DNA from: Taudactylus pleione
Lineage: Eukaryota > Chordata > Amphibia > Anura > Myobatrachidae
Assembly (NCBI GenBank): GCA_031769625.1
Contig: JAUIMM010000582.1
Coordinates: 2,161,001 to 2,225,000, forward strand
Length of the DNA: 64,000 bases
Direction of reading: 5' to 3'
How positions within the stretch are numbered: position 1 is the stretch's first letter; the number at the start of each line of letters is the position of its first letter. Positions 46,995 through 60,643 of the stretch are shown piece by piece. The translations under genes were made by a program, and so were the position numbers. The notes under the pieces are model-generated. The model was not told where the DNA came from and did no database searches. It saw only the letters and a program-made list of their open reading frames with translations.

Positions 46995-47957
46995 ATTTAG
47001 GGGGAATAATGGGCACCCGATGGAGATATACAAATGTTGTTCCTGGCGGGTGCAAGTGCTGCGGGTGCTCATTACTTATCGCACTTGAAGCACCCAAATG
47101 CAGACGCGTTGCCGCATAAAGATGCTAAACCCGCCTAGACTACTGGGCGTTTAGCATCACAGAATACATCAGCACAACATTGCTGGGGTCCAGGGCTCCA
47201 GTTCATTCTCCAAAGGCCCCTGATCTGCTTTTCCAAGTTCATGTTCAGAAGAGCACAGCATGGGTCCTAGCAGCAGATGACGATGAACTTGAATACGCCA
47301 GGACCACTCCGGGTTCCATAGTTACCCAGCCCCTGCCACCGCAGTAATACTGAGACCGATGAGAGAGAGAGAGATAAGAAATGCCATCTCCCCCCCCCTC
47401 CCCCCTTCAATGAGAAGCCGTATGACAATTGCTGGACGTCTCTGGGAACCCTTCACCCGTGGCCAGACATGTGCGACCCATAGCAGCGGACGGGCAGCTC
47501 ACTCCTGATCTCCTGCAGGGAAAAGCTGGCAGGCTTGTTTACTCTAATTAAGAATAAAATAAGTCAATAGAGTTGATGTATTTAGTGATCGATGATCTCT
47601 GGCGCCAGAAATCTGCAGCACCTAAGCCCTGCTCCCATGGATACAGCCGCACTGTGATGGAAGGCGGTCAGGGACACACGTGGAAGTACCCTCTCACCAG
47701 CACTCAGACTCTGTGATGTGGGGGAGAGATGGCGCAGGCTGGCAAGCTGATTGTCAGTATTGGCCTGGGATCTAGGCACTCGCACAATCATTACTGCAGC
47801 CCAGAACGTCGCCTGCCACTAGCACAAGGTGAAGAGGAGGAAGAATGAACAAGGAATATCCGCACTGTACAACAATGGCGATTACATAGAGTGTAGGAGA
47901 AAATCGCTAACGCCTGAAGCAATTAGCTGACCACTTCCACAAATAACTGCAGATAGG
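46995..47957. other. Low-copy intronic sequence
   Basis: No exon recognised. A short GA run lies near 47363-47376 and a C-run near 47391-47405. Confidence 0.5.
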
Positions 47958-48615
47958 GCAGTGTTACCCAAACTCTGGGCCTGATTCAGAGCCGGACGCT
48001 ATTTGCGCTCGCTCAGAAAAAGGGGCCGGCTATTTAAATTGAGCGCTCGCTCTTTGCGGTCTGTTGACGCCTCTATGTCTGAGCGAGCGAACGAAATATG
48101 CGCTCGCTATTTTGTAAAGACGCCCCCTGGCCTCTCGCATCCTACGTCATCTCCGCTATTTATTAGATTAATCGAGTACATCGAAAGGCGTCTGAACTGC
48201 TCGCAGTGCTTGTGGTTGGATTTTCCTACCGCAATCATGCGAACAGTTCAGGCTAAGAAACAACCAAGTGACGTGGCCGATGACGCTGCTTTGTTAATTA
48301 TGCACACCCTTAAAACGCCCGTTTTGACCGTTTGGCACGACTGCGTTCGGATCTCCACTCCGCGTTTTCAAGCACCTTCCCCTGTTACCACCCACAAACG
48401 CCTCATCCTGTCACTCAAATTAGCAGGCACTCGCTGTTTTGCGAGCACACAATTTCCGAACGCAATGACTGGTTCGCGCATGCGCATTACAACCCATACG
48501 CATGCGCAGTTGTGCGAACATCGCTCGGAGCCAACGAGCGGCTGCTTACGAGCGGCTCTGAATCAGGCCCACAGTCCTCAAGGCACCCACACAGTCCAAG
48601 TTTTAAGGATATATA
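47958..48615. mobile_element. Palindromic repeat split by a subfamily A MITE
   Basis: GTTACCCAAACTC (left) and AGTCCTCAAGGCACCCACAC with AGTCCAAGTTTTAAGGATAT (right) are the two sides of the family seen intact at 25986-26169. They are separated by the 594-bp element at 47977-48570. Confidence 0.7.
47977..48570 (-). mobile_element. Harbinger-like MITE, subfamily A, copy 4
   Basis: 594 bp, ends GGGCCTGATTCAGAGCC and GGCTCTGAATCAGGCCC. The interior is the reverse complement of the copy at 33454 (TACCACCCACAAACGCC, CGCGCATGCGCATTACAACC, TTAATTATGCACACCC). A 206-codon frame crosses it and is not a gene. A 3-bp duplication is not evident (TCT versus ACA). Confidence 0.88.
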
Positions 48616-49659
48616 GGGTCTGATGTGTATTAGTCACCTGTGATCGGACGGTCCCAATCCGTATGCTTGGTTTCATAACACTAATTATCAATGCACACTT
48701 GCATTAGTCCTATACCTTGTGCAAAAGATAGGCGTGCTTTTGGCATACGCACATTCCTGCACAGCTCGCATTGCCAGCTACACGCCCTCTCAGAACTTTA
48801 TTTACGTGCCAACCAGTGGTAGATTTTACCAACCCCCACAGTAAAATCCACCACCCGCAGGCACTGTCTAGCACCAGCTTCCCATCGGGGGCACTACCTG
48901 CAAATCACAGCCAGACAGGCAGTCCCTGGGGAGGTGTTTTCTACCCCTGGGACTCCCAGTCCAGACTGCAATTAGCAGAGAGGGTGCTACCAATGGGAAG
49001 CCGCTCCCCTGCTATAATGCCAGCCATATCAGACTTCTAGGGGTCCCTAGAAACCGGGTTATGTGCCCATGCCCCTTTTATTTTCCCTGCTAGACACTTT
49101 TGAGCATGCGCAATGCAGCAATGCATACCTGGTCCTGGGCCAACGCAACTTCCGCCAAGTGACCAGGCAACCTGAACTGCCCCCAGACAGAATATATATA
49201 TTATATATATATATATATACATACATACATATATACATAAATGTTACCACCCAGGTATAAACCGCAAGTGAACATGTGACTAAGTGGGTACAACGTTGTA
49301 CCACTAGTACTTCCGTACGCTCCTCTCCATGCGCAGCGCAGAAGCACACAACGTACAACCTCAAAACTGGCATCAGCGGCATAATGCACGGGGCGGCCCC
49401 ATGTTTTCAAGGTGTGTCCCTATTTTTTCAGTATTGGCCAATTGCCCAATAATACGTCTCTGTATGTCAGATGTACAGTACCGTCTATTCTTATCCTGCT
49501 GGATTTATATATTCATATCTATTGGGCAGCAAAATTGAGACCCCCAAATCTCTGAGTAACCAGGAATATTTAGGGGACAATTATTCCGCGATTAAGCTTC
49601 CAATGTTTATTTGAACAAGTTGCTCCCGTCTTTGACAATTTCAAATCTAATTTCCATAT
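48616..49659. other. Unassigned intronic sequence with short TA tract
   Basis: An AT/ATAC microsatellite lies at about 49191-49240. No exon or transposon ends were recognised. Confidence 0.5.
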
Positions 49660-49812
49660 AAGAATAGGGGGGGGGGTCTCAAAAGCGCAACTTATGACAT
49701 ATATATATATATATATACACACACACTGATAATAATATTATTCAAAACTATTATTATTAGTATTTTCATATATATTGTCGTAAGTTGCGTTTTTGAGACC
49801 CCCCTATTCTTA
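49660..49812. mobile_element. Inverted-repeat element with TA-rich loop
   Basis: Left arm AAGAATAGGGG, G-run, then GTCTCAAAAGCGCAACTTA. Right arm TAAGTTGCGTTTTTGAGACC, C-run, then CTATTCTT. The loop holds (TA)n, (CA)n and TTATTATTAG. Likely a small MITE whose loop expanded as a microsatellite. Confidence 0.75.
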
Positions 49813-51983
49813 CACGTTTTGATTGGGGATATGAGTATGTCCCCCCTCCTCTCTCAAGAGCAGCACCCACATTTTTAAGGTAAGCACAGGTCATCACCCC
49901 TACATTTCAAATTCTAATTTCCTTATCCGCACAGTAGAAACCTTCGTACAGGGGTTATAGCCTACTCTAGGCCTATTAATGCCTTTTTACATGCAAATAA
50001 CCGATGCGATTGTTGCGTTACACCCTAACCCTCATTTCTCTATTTCCAATTATACATATGACCGGCTTCTGCCCAACTAACATGAATAAAACAGCGCCAC
50101 CTGGTGGCTAAATAACCGTGACAAACTGTAGCATCCAAGCTTGGCATCTCCAGTCCACAGGTACTTTCCAGCAATGGAACGCTTGCTTTAAAGTCCAGTA
50201 CACGGGTGAGTTTGCATGTGTACTATAATTGCATATTTATTTGGGGTAAGGTTACAGTGAACGGCGACTTACCTGGGGTTTTATGTTGCTGAGCTGATAT
50301 AAATAATAAATTTTATTAATTCAGGCAAAGCGCTGCAGACTGTGATTGCACAACATCAATAAACATATCTAGATAATGCCAGTTAAACTACTGTATTCCA
50401 TGGTTGTCTGGGTGTTTTCCCCAATCTCACATGAGCACTAATATGGCCGCTCAGCTCGTTAATAAACAGCCAGAGAAATAAGGTTTCCTATGCACAATTA
50501 AGCTGGATGCTTTCCTGCACAATTCGGGAAAAACCAGGCAAAATCTCCATCCATTTCCTGTAGGGTCTATCTGCAGCTATTAGCCCCAAAGGTTAGGCGG
50601 CAGGAGCGGCGTTGACGTTGCGATTGGCTCCTGGGGTTTGACCTCCCTGCATATAATTATCAATAATTAGTAAGAGAGAGGCTGCCAGACCCAGCATTGT
50701 CATTTTCGCAGGCGCGCATGAATATGCAGTGTGTACACAAGCAACAGGCGCACATTAACAACACAGCTGCCGGTACTGTGCAATGTGTTCATAGCATCCA
50801 ATTATCTGCCGGCTGCCTGGACGCTGATTAATCTGCGCAGGACATGTCGCCGACTCAATCTGATTATAACAAACTGTGCAGGTACGATGAGAGGAACCTT
50901 AATGACAGCAAAATTAATTAGAGGAAAAGGAGAGGGGGGAGCAGGGGGAGAGATAGGAGGACCCCTCGTTGTGTGGGAAATTGTATTCTCTCCTTTTCCT
51001 GGTCAATAACCATCATTCAGGATAGCTCACACAATGGTCCGGTTCCCGGAAAGGTCTTTAGATGAGTAATTACAATATAACTGCCAATGTGCAGGACGCA
51101 GGGGAGAGGCGTAAGCCCCCTTCTGCGGCATGGAAACTCGTGTATCGGTTTACTTCTGTCATCGCCCCACGGGACCCAATCGGACTGTCCCACACACAGA
51201 ACCGTTACAACATGTCATATCTATCACTGCAAAAGTCCACTGTGCACGGTCTATTCTTAGGGGGAACCCTTCTTTCTGGCCTGCAGAGCTAGCAATCGAA
51301 ACCAACATAATGAATTTATAGTCAAGAGCAACTGATAAGGTGGGCATGCAACCTAATACTCCATGGATCTGAATAAATATGCAGAACTGTGTATATACAG
51401 GGGTGCGCCTTGGCTTCCTGCCGCCTGAGATGCCAACTGTTGTGGCAGCCTGTCGTCACCCACGTGCACCACCATAACATAGCCACGTACCTGCCTACAG
51501 TATATATATTGTCATTAATAAGCACCTCTAGACTAATCAATATATATATATATATTTCATTAATAGTATTAATAGTATTGCATTAATAGTACACAGGTCA
51601 CCTTGAAGGAGATCAACATTAGACGACATTGATCCTGCGCTCTCACCAAGCTCAGGACTGAGGTGCAGGAGGACTGTGATCACATTTATATAGAAGTATA
51701 AAATAACTGATGCTCTTCACTCTCTACATTCACCGGCCATTAATACTGTTCTAGCTTCTTCACGCTGAACTAAAAGCAGGGACTGTTGCAATCCATACAT
51801 AAGTACGTCTGTTATTACGAATACGCCAGATAGAATCGCTACTGTATTGTGCATCATGTATAACGGTGTTAACCCTTTCCTTGCCGTGGGTTTGCGGCAG
51901 CACAGCCGCCCCTGTAAGATGACAATCTGTATATGGGGTCAGTAACATCGATCAGTGAGAAGTACTAACAGGCTGTCACTCAT
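49813..51983. other. Low-copy intronic sequence, CNE-like part
   Basis: No exon recognised on either strand. The stretch at about 50700-50960 (ACGCTGATTAATCTGCGCAG, ATGACAGCAAAATTAATTAG) is repeat-free and enhancer-like. A TA tract lies at 51540-51556. Confidence 0.4.
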
Positions 51984-51989
51984 ATGGAC

Positions 51990-52962
51990 CACACTACACC
52001 AGCTTATGTCCCTCTGCTTCTCCAGCCCCCCACACTACACCAACTGATGTCCCTCTACTCCTCCAGACCCACACTACACCAGCTTATGTCCCTCTGCTTC
52101 TCCAGCCCCCACACTACACCAACTGATGTCCCTCTGCTTCTCCAGCCCCCCACACTACACCAACTGATGTCCCTCTACTCCTCCAGCCCCACACTACACC
52201 AACTGATGTCCCTCCGCTCCTCCAGCCCCACACTACACCTGCAGCAGCTTATGTCCCTCTGCTCATCCAGCCCCAAACTACACCAACTGATGTCCCTCTA
52301 CTCCTCCAGCCCCACACTACACTATCTGATGTCCCTCTACTCCTCCAGCCCCACACTACACCATCTGCTGTTCCTCTACTCCTCCAGCCCCACACTACAC
52401 CAACTGATGTCCCTCAACTCCTCCAGCCCCACACTACATCAGCTTATGTCCCTCCGCTCCTCCAGCCCCACACTACACCTGCAGCAGCTTATGTCCCTCT
52501 GCTCATCCAGCCCCACACTACACCAACTGATGTCTCTCTGCTCATCCAGCCTCACACTACACCTGCAGCAGCTTATGTCCCTCTGCTCATCCAGCCCCAC
52601 ACTACACCTGCAGCAGCTGACGTCCCTCTGCTCCTCCAGCCCCACACTACACCTGCAGCAGTTGACATGCCTCTGCTCCTTCAGCCCCACACTACACCAA
52701 CAGCAGCTTATGTCCCTCTGCTCCTCCAGCCCCACACTACACCTGCAGCAGCTGACGTCCCTCTGCTCCTTCAGCCCCACACTACACCAACAGCAGCTTA
52801 TGTCCCTCTACTCCTCCAGCCCCACACTACACCTACAGCAGCTTATGTCCCTCTGCTCCTCCAGCCCCACACTACACCAACTAATGTCCCTCTACTCCTC
52901 CAGGCCAACACTATACCAGTAGCTGCTTATGTACTTCTGCTACTTCCGCCCCACACTACACC
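51990..52962. repeat. 39/45-bp minisatellite
   Basis: About 24 units of CCCCACACTACACCAACTGA, TGTCCCTCTACTCCTCCAG. A second unit type inserts CTGCAGCAG. Unit lengths divisible by three keep a 312-codon plus frame open. It grades directly into the next array, which shares CCCACACTAC. Confidence 0.95.
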
Positions 52963-52964
52963 AA

Positions 52965-55900
52965 CAGCACCTCCATCCCTACACTACCCCAGCAGCAGCA
53001 CCTCCATTCCTACACTACCCCAGCACCTCCGTCCCCACACTACCCCAGCACCTCCGTCTCCACACTACCCCGGCATCACCTCCATCTCCACACTACCCCA
53101 GCACCTCCGTCCCCACACTACCCCAGCACCTCCGTCCCCACACTACCCCAGCACCTCCGTCCCCACACTACCCCAGCACCTCCGTCCCCACACTACCCCA
53201 GCACCTCCGTCCCCACACTACCCCAGCACCTCCGTCCCCACACTACCCCAGCACCTCCGTCCCCACACTACCCCAGGATCTCCGTCCCTACACTACCCCA
53301 GCACCTCCGTCCCTACACCTCCGTCCCCACACTACCCCAGCACCTCCGTCCCCCAGCACCTCCGTTCCTACACTACCCCAGCACCTCCGTCCCTACACTA
53401 CCCCAGGACCTCCGTCCCTACACTACCCCAGCACCTCCGTCCCCCAGCACCTCCGTTCCTACACTACCCCAGCACCTCCATCCCTGCACTACCCCAGCAC
53501 CTCCATCCCTGCACTACCCCAGCACCTCCGTCCCCACACTACCCCAGCACCTCCATCCCCACACTACCCCAGGACCTCCGTCCCTACACTACCCCAGCAC
53601 CTCCGTCCCCACACTACCCCAGCACCTCCATCCCCACACTACCCCAGGACCTCCGTCCCTACACTACCCCAGCACCACCATCCCTGCACTACCCCAGCAC
53701 CTCCATCCCTGCACTACCCCAGCACCTCCGTCCCCCAGCACCTCCGTTCCTACACTACCCCAGCACCTCCGTCCCCACACTACCCCAGCACCTCCGTCCC
53801 CACACTACCCCAGCACCTCCGTCCCCCAGCACCACCATCCCTGCACTACCCCAGCACCTCCATCCCTGCACTACCCCAGCACCTCCGTCCCCCAGCACCT
53901 CCGTTCCTACACTACCCCAGCACCTCCGTCCCCACACTACCCCAGCACCTCCGTCCCCACACTACCCCAGCACCTCCGTCCCCCAGCACCTCCATCCCTG
54001 CACTACCCCAGCACCTCCATCCCCGCACTACCCCAGCACCTCCGTCCCCGCACTACCCCAGCACCTCCGTCCCCGCACTACCCCAGCACCTCCGTCCCCG
54101 CACTACCCCAGCACCTCCGTCCCCGCACTACCCCAGCACCTCCGTCCCCGCACTACCCCAGCACCTCCATCCCCACACTACCCCAGCACCTCCGTCCCCG
54201 CACTACCCCAGGACCTCCGTCCCCACACTACCCCAGCACCTCCGTCCCCACACTACCCCAGCACCTCCATCCCCGCACTACCCCAGCACCTCCGTCCCCA
54301 CACTACCCCAGCACCTCCGTCCCCACACTACCCCAGCACCTCCGTCCCCACACTACCCCAGCACCTCCGTCCCCCAGCACCTCCGTTCCTACACTACCCC
54401 AGCACCTCCATCCCTGCACTACCCCAGCACCTCCGTCCCCCAGCACCTCCATCCCCACACTACCCCAGCACCTCCATCCCCACACTACCCCAGCACCTCC
54501 GTCCCCACACTACCCCAGCACCTCCGTCCCCGCACTACCCCAGCACCTCCGTCCCCGCACTACCCCAGCACCTCCGTCCCCGCACTACCCCAGCACCTCC
54601 GTCCCCGCACTACCCCAGGACCTCCGTCCCCACACTACCCCAGCACCTCCGTCCCCACACTACCCCAGCACCTCCGTCCCCACACTACCCCAGCACCTCC
54701 GTCCCCACACTACCCCAGCACCTCCGTCCCCGCACTACCCCAGCACCTCCGTCCCCGCACTACCCCAGGACCTCCGTCCCCGCACTACCCCAGCACCTCC
54801 GTCCCCACACTACCCCAGCACCTCCGTCCCCACACTACCCCAGCACCTCCGTCCCCACACTACCCCAGCACCTCCGTCCCCACACTACCCCAGCACCTCC
54901 GTCCCCACACTACCCCAGCACCTCCGTCCCCCAGCACCTCCATCCCTGCACTACCCCAGCACCTCCATCCCCGCACTACCCCAGCACCTCCGTCCCCGCA
55001 CTACCCCAGCACCTCCGTCCCCGCACTACCCCAGCACCTCCGTCCCCGCACTACCCCAGCACCTCCGTCCCCGCACTACCCCAGCACCTCCGTCCCCGCA
55101 CTACCCCAGCACCTCCATCCCCACACTACCCCAGCACCTCCGTCCCCGCACTACCCCAGGACCTCCGTCCCCACACTACCCCAGCACCTCCGTCCCCACA
55201 CTACCCCAGCACCTCCATCCCCGCACTACCCCAGCACCTCCGTCCCCACACTACCCCAGCACCTCCGTCCCCACACTACCCCAGCACCTCCGTCCCCACA
55301 CTACCCCAGCACCTCCGTCCCCCAGCACCTCCGTTCCTACACTACCCCAGCACCTCCATCCCTGCACTACCCCAGCACCTCCGTCCCCCAGCACCTCCAT
55401 CCCCACACTACCCCAGCACCTCCATCCCCACACTACCCCAGCACCTCCGTCCCCGCACTACCCCAGCACCTCCGTCCCCGCACTACCCCAGCACCTCCGT
55501 CCCCGCACTACCCCAGCACCTCCGTCCCCGCACTACCCCAGCACCTCCGTCCCCGCACTACCCCAGCACCTCCGTCCCCGCACTACCCCAGCACCTCCGT
55601 CCCCGCACTACCCCAGGACCTCCGTCCCCACACTACCCCAGCACCTCCGTCCCCACACTACCCCAGCACCTCCGTCCCCACACTACCCCAGCACCTCCGT
55701 CCCCACACTACCCCAGCACCTCCGTCCCCGCACTACCCCAGCACCTCCGTCCCCGCACTACCCCAGGACCTCCGTCCCCGCACTACCCCAGCACCTCCGT
55801 CCCCACACTACCCCAGCACCTCCGTCCCCACACTACCCCAGCACCTCCGTCCCCACACTACCCCAGCACCTCCGTCCCCACACTACCCCAGCACCTCCGT

Positions 55901-58900
55901 CCCCACACTACCCCAGCACCTCCGTCCCCGCACTACCCCAGCACCTCCATCCCCGCACTACCCCAGGACCTCCGTCCCCACACTACCCCAGCACCTCCGT
56001 CCCCGCACTACCCCAGGACCTCCGTCCCCACACTACCCCAGCACCTCCGTCCCCACACTACCCCAGCACCTCCATCCCCGCACTACCCCAGCACCTCCGT
56101 CCCCACACTACCCCAGCACCTCCGTCCCCACACTACCCCAGCACCTCCGTCCCCGCACTACCCCAGCACCTCCGTCCCCCAGCACCTCCGTTCCTACACT
56201 ACCCCAGCACCTCCGTTCCTACACTACCCCAGCACCTCCGTCCCTGCACTACCCCAGCACCTCCGTCCCCGCACTACCCCAGCACCTCCGTCCCCCAGCA
56301 CCTCCGTCCCTACACTACCCCAGCACCTCCGTCCCCGCACTACCCCAGCACCTCCGTCCCCGCACTACCCCAGGACCTCCGTCCCCGCACTACCCCAGCA
56401 CCTCCGTCCCCACACTACCCCAGCACCTCCGTCCCCACACTACCCCAGCACCTCCGTCCCCACACTACCCCAGCACCTCCGTCCCCACACTACCCCAGCA
56501 CCTCCGTCCCCACACTACCCCAGCACCTCCGTCCCCGCACTACCCCAGCACCTCCATCCCTGCACTACCCCAGGACCTCCGTCCCCACACTACCCCAGCA
56601 CCTCCGTCCCTGCACTACCCCAGGACCTCCGTCCCCACACTACCCCAGCACCTCCGTCCCCACACTACCCCAGCACCTCCATCCCCGCACTACCCCAGCA
56701 CCTCCGTCCCCACACTACCCCAGCACCTCCGTCCCCCAGCACCTCCGTTCCTACACTACCCCAGCACCTCCGTTCCTACACTACCCCAGCACCTCCGTCC
56801 CTGCACTACCCCAGCACCTCCGTCCCCGCACTACCCCAGCACCTCCGTCCCCCAGCACCTCCGTCCCTACACTACCCCAGCACCTCCGTCCCCGCACTAC
56901 CCCAGCACCTCCGTCCCCGCACTACCCCAGGACCTCCGTCCCCGCACTACCCCAGCACCTCCGTCCCCACACTACCCCAGCACCTCCGTCCCCACACTAC
57001 CCCAGCACCTCCGTCCCCACACTACCCCAGCACCTCCGTCCCCACACTACCCCAGCACCTCCGTCCCCGCACTACCCCAGCACCTCCGTCCCCGCACTAC
57101 CCCAGCACCTCCATCCCCGCACTACCCCAGGACCTCCGTCCCCGCACTACCCCAGCACCTCCGTCCCCGCACTACCCCAGGACCTCCGTCCCCACACTAC
57201 CCCAGCACCTCCGTCCCCACACTACCCCAGCACCTCCATCCCCGCACTACCCCAGCACCTCCGTCCCCACACTACCCCAGCACCTCCGTCCCCACACTAC
57301 CCCAGCACCTCCGTCCCCGCACTACCCCAGCACCTCCGTCCCCCAGCACCTCCGTTCCTACACTACCCCAGCACCTCCGTTCCTACACTACCCCAGCACC
57401 TCCGTCCCTGCACTACCCCAGCACCTCCGTCCCCGCACTACCCCAGCACCTCCGTCCCCCAGCACCTCCGTCCCTGCACTACCCCAGCACCTCCGTCCCC
57501 GCACTACCCCAGCACCTCCGTCCCCACACTACCCCAGCACCTCCGTCCCCGCACTACCCCAGCACCTCCATCCCTGCACTACCCCAGGACCTCCGTCCCC
57601 ACACTACCCCAGCACCTCCGTCCCCGCACTACCCCAGGACCTCCGTCCCCACACTACCCCAGCACCTCCGTCCCCACACTACCCCAGCACCTCCGTCCCC
57701 GCACTACCCCAGCACCTCCGTCCCCGCACTACCCCAGCACCTCCGTCCCCGCACTACCCCAGCACCTCCGTCCCCGCACTACCCCAGCACCTCCGTCCCC
57801 CAGCACCTCCGTCCCTGCACTACCCCAGCACCTCCGTCCCCACACTACCCCAGCACCTCCGTCCCCACACTACCCCAGCACCTCCGTCCCCGCACTACCC
57901 CAGCACCTCCGTCCCCGCACTACCCCAGCACCTCCGTCCCCGCACTACCCCAGCACCTCCGTCCCCGCACTACCCCAGCACCTCCGTCCCTGCACTACCC
58001 CAGCACCTCCGTCCCCGCACTACCCCAGCACCTCCGTCCCCACACTACCCCAGCACCTCCGTCCCCGCACTACCCCAGCACCTCCGTCCCCGCACTACCC
58101 CAGCACCTCCGTCCCCGCACTACCCCCGCACCTCCGTCCCCCAGCACCTCCGTTCCTACACTACCCCAGCACCTCCGTCCCCGCACTACCCCCGCACCTC
58201 CGTCCCCGCACTACCCCAGCACCTCCGTCCCCGCACTACCCCAGCACCTCCGTCCCCGCACTACCCCCGCACCTCCGTCCCCGCACTACCCCAGCACCTC
58301 CGTCCCCGCACTACCCCCGCACCTCCGTCCCTGCACTACCCCAGCACCTCCGTCCCCGCACTACCCCAGCACCTCCGTCCCCGCACTACCCCAGCACCTC
58401 CGTCCCCCAGCACCTCCATCCCCGCACTACCCCAGCACCTCCATCCCCGCACTACCCCAGCACCTCCGTCCCCGCACTACCCCAGCACCTCCGTCCCCGC
58501 ACTACCCCAGCACCTCCGTCCCCGCACTACCCCAGCACCTCCGTCCCCGCACTACCCCAGCACCTCCGTCCCCGCACTACCCCAGCACCTCCGTCCCCAC
58601 ACTACCCCAGCACCTCCATCCCCACACTACCCCAGCACCTCCGTCCCCGCACTACCCCAGGACCTCCGTCCCCACACTACCCCAGCACCTCCGTCCCCAC
58701 ACTACCCCAGCACCTCCATCCCCGCACTACCCCAGCACCTCCATCCCCGCACTACCCCAGCACCTCCGTCCCCCAGCACCTCCGTCCCCGCACTACCCCA
58801 GCACCTCCGTCCCCGCACTACCCCAGCACCTCCGTCCCCACACTACCCCAGCACCTCCGTCCCCGCACTACCCCAGCACCTCCGTCCCCCAGCACCTCCG

Positions 58901-60497
58901 TTCCTACACTACCCCAGCACCTCCGTTCCTACACTACCCCAGCACCTCCGTCCCCGCACTACCCCAGCACCTCCGTCCCCGCACTACCCCAGCACCTCCG
59001 TCCCCCAGCACCTCCGTCCCTGCACTACCCCAGCACCTCCGTCCCCGCACTACCCCAGCACCTCCGTCCCCACACTACCCCAGCACCTCCGTCCCCGCAC
59101 TACCCCAGCACCTCCATCCCTGCACTACCCCAGGACCTCCGTCCCCACACTACCCCAGCACCTCCGTCCCTGCACTACCCCAGGACCTCCGTCCCCACAC
59201 TACCCCAGCACCTCCGTCCCCACACTACCCCAGCACCTCCGTCCCCGCACTACCCCAGCACCTCCGTCCCCGCACTACCCCAGCACCTCCGTCCCCGCAC
59301 TACCCCAGCACCTCCGTCCCCGCACTACCCCAGCACCTCCGTCCCCCAGCACCTCTGTCCCTGCACTACCCCAGCACCTCCGTCCCCACACTACCCCAGC
59401 ACCTCCGTCCCCACACTACCCCAGCACCTCCGTCCCCGCACTACCCCAGCACCTCCGTCCCCGCACTACCCCAGCACCTCCGTCCCCGCACTACCCCAGC
59501 ACCTCCGTCCCCGCACTACCCCAGCACCTCCGTCCCCCAGCACCTCCGTCCCTGCACTACCCCAGCACCTCCGTCCCCGCACTACCCCAGCACCTCCGTC
59601 CCCACACTACCCCAGCACCTCCGTCCCCGCACTACCCCAGCACCTCCGTCCCCGCACTACCCCAGCACCTCCGTCCCCGCACTACCCCCGCACCTCCGTC
59701 CCCCAGCACCTCCGTTCCTACACTACCCCAGCACCTCCGTCCCCGCACTACCCCCGCACCTCCGTCCCCGCACTACCCCAGCACCTCCGTCCCCGCACTA
59801 CCCCAGCACCTCCGTCCCCGCACTACCCCCGCACCTCCGTCCCCGCACTACCCCAGCACCTCCGTCCCCGCACTACCCCCGCACCTCCGTCCCCGCACTA
59901 CCCCAGCACCTCCGTCCCCGCACTACCCCAGCACCTCCGTCCCCGCACTACCCCAGCACCTCCGTCCCCCAGCACCTCCATCCCTGCACTACCCCAGCAC
60001 CTCCATCCCCGCACTACCCCAGCACCTCCGTCCCCGCACTACCCCAGCACCTCCGTCCCCGCACTACCCCAGCACCTCCGTCCCCGCACTACCCCAGCAC
60101 CTCCGTCCCCGCACTACCCCAGTACCTCCGTCCCCGCACTACCCCAGCACCTCCGTCCCCACACTACCCCAGCACCTCCATCCCCACACTACCCCAGCAC
60201 CTCCGTCCCCGCACTACCCCAGGACCTCCGTCCCCACACTACCCCAGCACCTCCGTCCCCACACTACCCCAGCACCTCCATCCCCGCACTACCCCAGCAC
60301 CTCCGTCCCCCAGCACCTCCGTCCCCGCACTACCCCAGCACCTCCGTCCCCGCACTACCCCAGCACCTCCGTCCCCGCACTACCCCAGCACCTCCGTCCC
60401 CCAGCACCTCCGTCCCCGCACTACCCCAGCACCTCCGTCCCCGCACTACCCCAGCACCTCCGTCCCCGCACTACCCCAGCACCTCCGTCCCTGCACT
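52965..60497. repeat. 7.5-kb array of a 25-bp unit, G-rich on the gene's sense strand
   Basis: About 300 units of CAGCACCTCCGTCCCCGCAC, TACCC (A or G before CACTA; T in CCATCC variants), with frequent 15-bp deletion forms (CAGCACCTCCGTCCC). Frames of 2640 and 2578 codons overlap on the plus strand and are artefacts (peptide PSTSVPALPQHLRPRTTPAP). Larger blocks are duplicated: the sequence at 54303-54485 recurs at 55251-55433, 948 bp away. On the minus strand, the sense strand of the neighbouring exon, the unit is GGGGTAGTGCGGGGACGGAG, GTGCT. Confidence 0.97.
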
Positions 60498-60637
60498 ACC
60501 CCAGCAGCAGCAGCTGTGCGGCAAAGTTTATACAGCCAGGGACCAGATACATTGTTACTCTCCTCCTCCGCACACACCATGAGGGATAACGCCAGCACTG
60601 ACAGCTCCCCGGCAGCAGCAGACACCCCGGGGCGGCC

Positions 60638-60643
60638 GCTTAC
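60638..60643 (-). other. Splice donor of the DAB2IP-like exon
   Basis: Minus strand reads GAGAG/GTAAG, matching the donor consensus. The exon ends in phase 2 (AG of an Arg or Ser codon). The homologous protein continues with DNER then SHL, so an arginine codon split by the intron is expected. Confidence 0.88.

Noticed and set aside
48003..48623. 206-codon plus-strand frame as a gene
   Set aside because: It lies within a MITE defined by its inverted ends. Other copies of the same element do not keep the frame.
1..60643. Next exons of the DAB2IP-like gene (PH, C2 or RasGAP domains)
   Set aside because: No minus-strand segment resembling the KESRSHESLL or PH-domain stretch, or the GAP domain, was found left of the exon, so they must lie beyond position 1.
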